From: Marinobacter nanhaiticus D15-8W | GTDB lineage: Bacteria; Pseudomonadota; Gammaproteobacteria; Pseudomonadales; Oleiphilaceae | Direction of reading: 5' to 3' | Length of the DNA stretch: 64,000 nt | Assembly (NCBI RefSeq): GCF_036511935.1 | Contig: NZ_AP028878.1 | Location: forward strand, 5,208,001 to 5,272,000 | The notes under the pieces: model-generated | What the model was told of the DNA's origin: nothing | The model's database searches: none | What the model saw: only the letters and a program-made list of their open reading frames with translations | Translations under genes and position numbers: made by a program | Part shown: positions 62,513 to 64,000 of the stretch, piece by piece | Numbering within the stretch: position 1 is the first letter of the stretch | How the letters are laid out: each line of letters begins with the position of its first letter

Positions 62513-63658
62513 ATGAACTTCAACCTGACCGAAGAGCAGCAGATGCTGCAGGATTCCCTGCGCCGCTTCCTGGCCAACGAGTATGGCTTCGACAAGCGCG
62601 GGAAGATCATCGAATCCGGCGAGGGCCTGGATCGCACGACCTGGAACGCTTTCGCCGAAATGGGTCTGCTGGGCTTTACCTTCCCCGAGGACTACGACGG
62701 GCTGGGCGGCAACGCGATCGATACGATGCTGGTGATGGACTGTTTCGGCCGGGCACTGGTGGTCGAGCCCTACCTCGCGACGGTCGTGCTGGGCGGCGGT
62801 CTGATCCGTGATGCCGGTTCCGAGGCACAGAAGGCCGAGATCCTGCCGAAGATCGCCGCCGGTGAGCACTTCCTGGCTCTCGCTCACAGCGAACCGGGCG
62901 CCCGCTACAACCTCACCCACGTAAAGACCGCAGCGATGAAGGACGGCGACGGCTTTCTCCTCAGCGGCCGCAAGACCGCCGTCATTCACGGGGCGCAGGC
63001 GGATCAACTGATTGTTTCGGCCCGGACCGACGGTAAGGTGGGTGACGCGGCGGGTTTGTCGCTCTTCCTCGTGGATCGGACGGCGCCAGGCCTTACGCTA
63101 CAAGACTTCGCAACCCATGACGGCCTCCGTACTGCCGAAGTTCACCTGGATAATGTGCGGGTCAAGGCCGGCGCAGTGATCGGCGAAATCGGCGATGCCG
63201 CGCCGGCTATCGAGAAAATGGTCGATCTGGGCATCGCCGCCCTCTGCGCGGAAGCGGTCGGCGCGATGGAAGCGTTGAACGAGACCACGCTTGAGTACAT
63301 CAAGACCCGCAAGCAGTTCGGCGTACCCATCGGCAAGTTCCAGGTGCTGCAGCACCGCATGGCGGATATGTTCATCGCCGCGGAACAGGCCAAATCCATG
63401 GCCATCCTGGCGGCCAGCGAAGCGGATTCCGATGACAGGGCCAAGCGACGTGAGGCGATTTCCATGGCCAAGACACTGGTCGGCCAGTCGGCGCGTTACG
63501 TCGGCCAGCAAGCGGTTCAGTTACATGGTGGTATGGGTGTGACCGAAGAGATGTTCGCTGCGCACCTGTTCAAGCGCCTGACCCTGATCAACCTGCTGTT
63601 CGGCGACACCGACCACCATTTGGCACAGGTCAGCGATGGGCTGCTCAAGAGCGCCTAA
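62513..63658 (+). CDS. Acyl-CoA dehydrogenase, subunit-like 2
   Basis: 381 residues from ATG 62513 (AAGGAG upstream), ten bases after the previous gene. The N-terminal helix domain starts MNFNLTEEQQMLQDSLRRFL; the flavin-binding ALAHSEPGARYNLTHV region and GGMGVTEEM follow. It is shorter and divergent from the first, as expected for the second subunit of a two-gene dehydrogenase. The in-frame extension upstream reads gene 1 in another frame. Confidence 0.85.
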   Translation: MNFNLTEEQQMLQDSLRRFLANEYGFDKRGKIIESGEGLDRTTWNAFAEMGLLGFTFPEDYDGLGGNAIDTMLVMDCFGRALVVEPYLATVVLGGGLIRDAGSEAQKAEILPKIAAGEHFLALAHSEPGARYNLTHVKTAAMKDGDGFLLSGRKTAVIHGAQADQLIVSARTDGKVGDAAGLSLFLVDRTAPGLTLQDFATHDGLRTAEVHLDNVRVKAGAVIGEIGDAAPAIEKMVDLGIAALCAEAVGAMEALNETTLEYIKTRKQFGVPIGKFQVLQHRMADMFIAAEQAKSMAILAASEADSDDRAKRREAISMAKTLVGQSARYVGQQAVQLHGGMGVTEEMFAAHLFKRLTLINLLFGDTDHHLAQVSDGLLKSA

Positions 63659-63680
63659 AAACAAGGCAAGGAACGACAGC

Positions 63681-64000
63681 ATGAGCGTAAAACAACTTCT
63701 CGATCTCACCGGAAAAGTCGCGCTGATCACCGGCGGCTCCCGTGGGCTGGGCCTGCAGATGGCCGAAGCCCTGGGGGAAATGGGCGCCAAGGTGGCCCTC
63801 ACCGCCCGCAAGCAGCATGAGCTCGATGAGGCAGAAAAGCACCTGAAAGACCAGGGTATCGAGGTGATGACCCTGGCCGCGGACATGTCGGACCTGGAAG
63901 GCATCCCGGCAGTTGTGGACAAGATCGCCGAAGGGCTCGGCGAGATCGACATTCTGGTCAACAACGCCGGTGCCACCTGGGGCGCGCCCGCCGAGGACTA
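63681..64000 (+). CDS. Short-chain dehydrogenase (3' part missing)
   Basis: The first 106 residues of an SDR protein, cut by the window end. TGGSRGLGLQMAE is the NAD(P) motif (about 18-30) and NNAG (about 95) the next; the catalytic Tyr-Lys lies outside. ATG 63681 follows AAGGAA. It continues the beta-oxidation operon and may act as a 3-ketoacyl- or 3-hydroxyacyl-CoA enzyme; which one cannot be told. Confidence 0.85.
   Translation, partial: MSVKQLLDLTGKVALITGGSRGLGLQMAEALGEMGAKVALTARKQHELDEAEKHLKDQGIEVMTLAADMSDLEGIPAVVDKIAEGLGEIDILVNNAGATWGAPAED

Overview
The window is a 64 kb piece of a GC-rich (about 60%) gammaproteobacterial chromosome. A Pil-Chp type chemosensory cluster, many cyclic-di-GMP enzymes, an ArsJ-type arsenic operon, folE-folX, RNase II, Tpx and several beta-oxidation genes together suggest a marine Marinobacter-like organism. 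That genus guess is inference from gene content and style; no 16S or other marker gene is present. Coding density is high. I see no tRNA, rRNA, CRISPR array, prophage or full-length insertion sequence.

Layout. 1-3.3 kb: end of a chemosensory operon, chpA (5' end cut off by the window)-chpB-chpC. 3.4-5.5 kb: zinc uptake, zur-znuC-znuB, behind a candidate Zur box. 5.8-7.4 kb: orphan membrane PAS sensor. 7.4-11.8 kb: arsenic island, with a divergent CDGSH iron-sulfur gene, then arsC-arsR fusion, acr3, gapdh and arsJ, coupled by overlaps. 11.8-16 kb: patatin-like lipase, TetR regulator, diguanylate cyclase, alpha/beta hydrolase. 16-18 kb: small protein, folE, folX, CoA-binding protein. 18.3-23.9 kb: 30-residue microprotein with its own terminator, HD-GYP phosphodiesterase, AEC permease, GGDEF-EAL protein, zinc-ribbon membrane protein. 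24-28 kb: copper island, with a MerR regulator, a three-HMA Cu(I) ATPase, a 39-residue His-tailed membrane microprotein and a DUF411 protein. 28-33 kb: EF-hand-like lipoprotein, membrane protein, RNase II, small protein, EAL protein. 33-43.5 kb: housekeeping and accessory enzymes and transporters (acyltransferase, HAD dehalogenase, lipase lipoprotein, LysR, Bcr/CflA, Tpx, MATE, thioesterase, NUDIX-MBL fusion, macrodomain). 43.7-49.4 kb: two envelope lipoproteins (DUF4398 and OmpA-like), DUF2784, secreted AstE/AspA-like protein, SMR pump, secreted chitin-binding-like protein, truncated globin, MarC. 49.4-49.7 kb: a 266-bp MITE-like element. 49.9-57 kb: epoxide-hydrolase-like enzyme, EamA exporter with AraC regulator, a propeptide-like protein with a metzincin protease, an RcnB-like protein, a solute-binding protein. 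57-64 kb: a beta-oxidation operon (FadB-like, thiolase, two acyl-CoA dehydrogenases, SDR cut by the window end), probably governed by a divergent TetR regulator with tandem operators.

How the genes work together. The arsenic operon combines two routes: arsenate reduction with arsenite export (ArsC, Acr3), and arsenate capture as 1-arseno-3-phosphoglycerate with export (GAPDH, ArsJ). The copper operon combines sensing, Cu(I) export and periplasmic or membrane copper-binding helpers. Three cyclic-di-GMP enzymes with standard output domains, an EAL protein with an EVL signature and an orphan PAS sensor, with the Chp cluster, point to control of pili and attachment. The last 6 kb encodes a near-complete acyl-CoA degradation cycle whose substrate cannot be read from sequence.

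The strongest unexplained signals are the two microproteins, the MITE-like element, the two palindromic repeat types, the separate propeptide-like and protease genes, and the regulator-pump mismatch in the copper operon.
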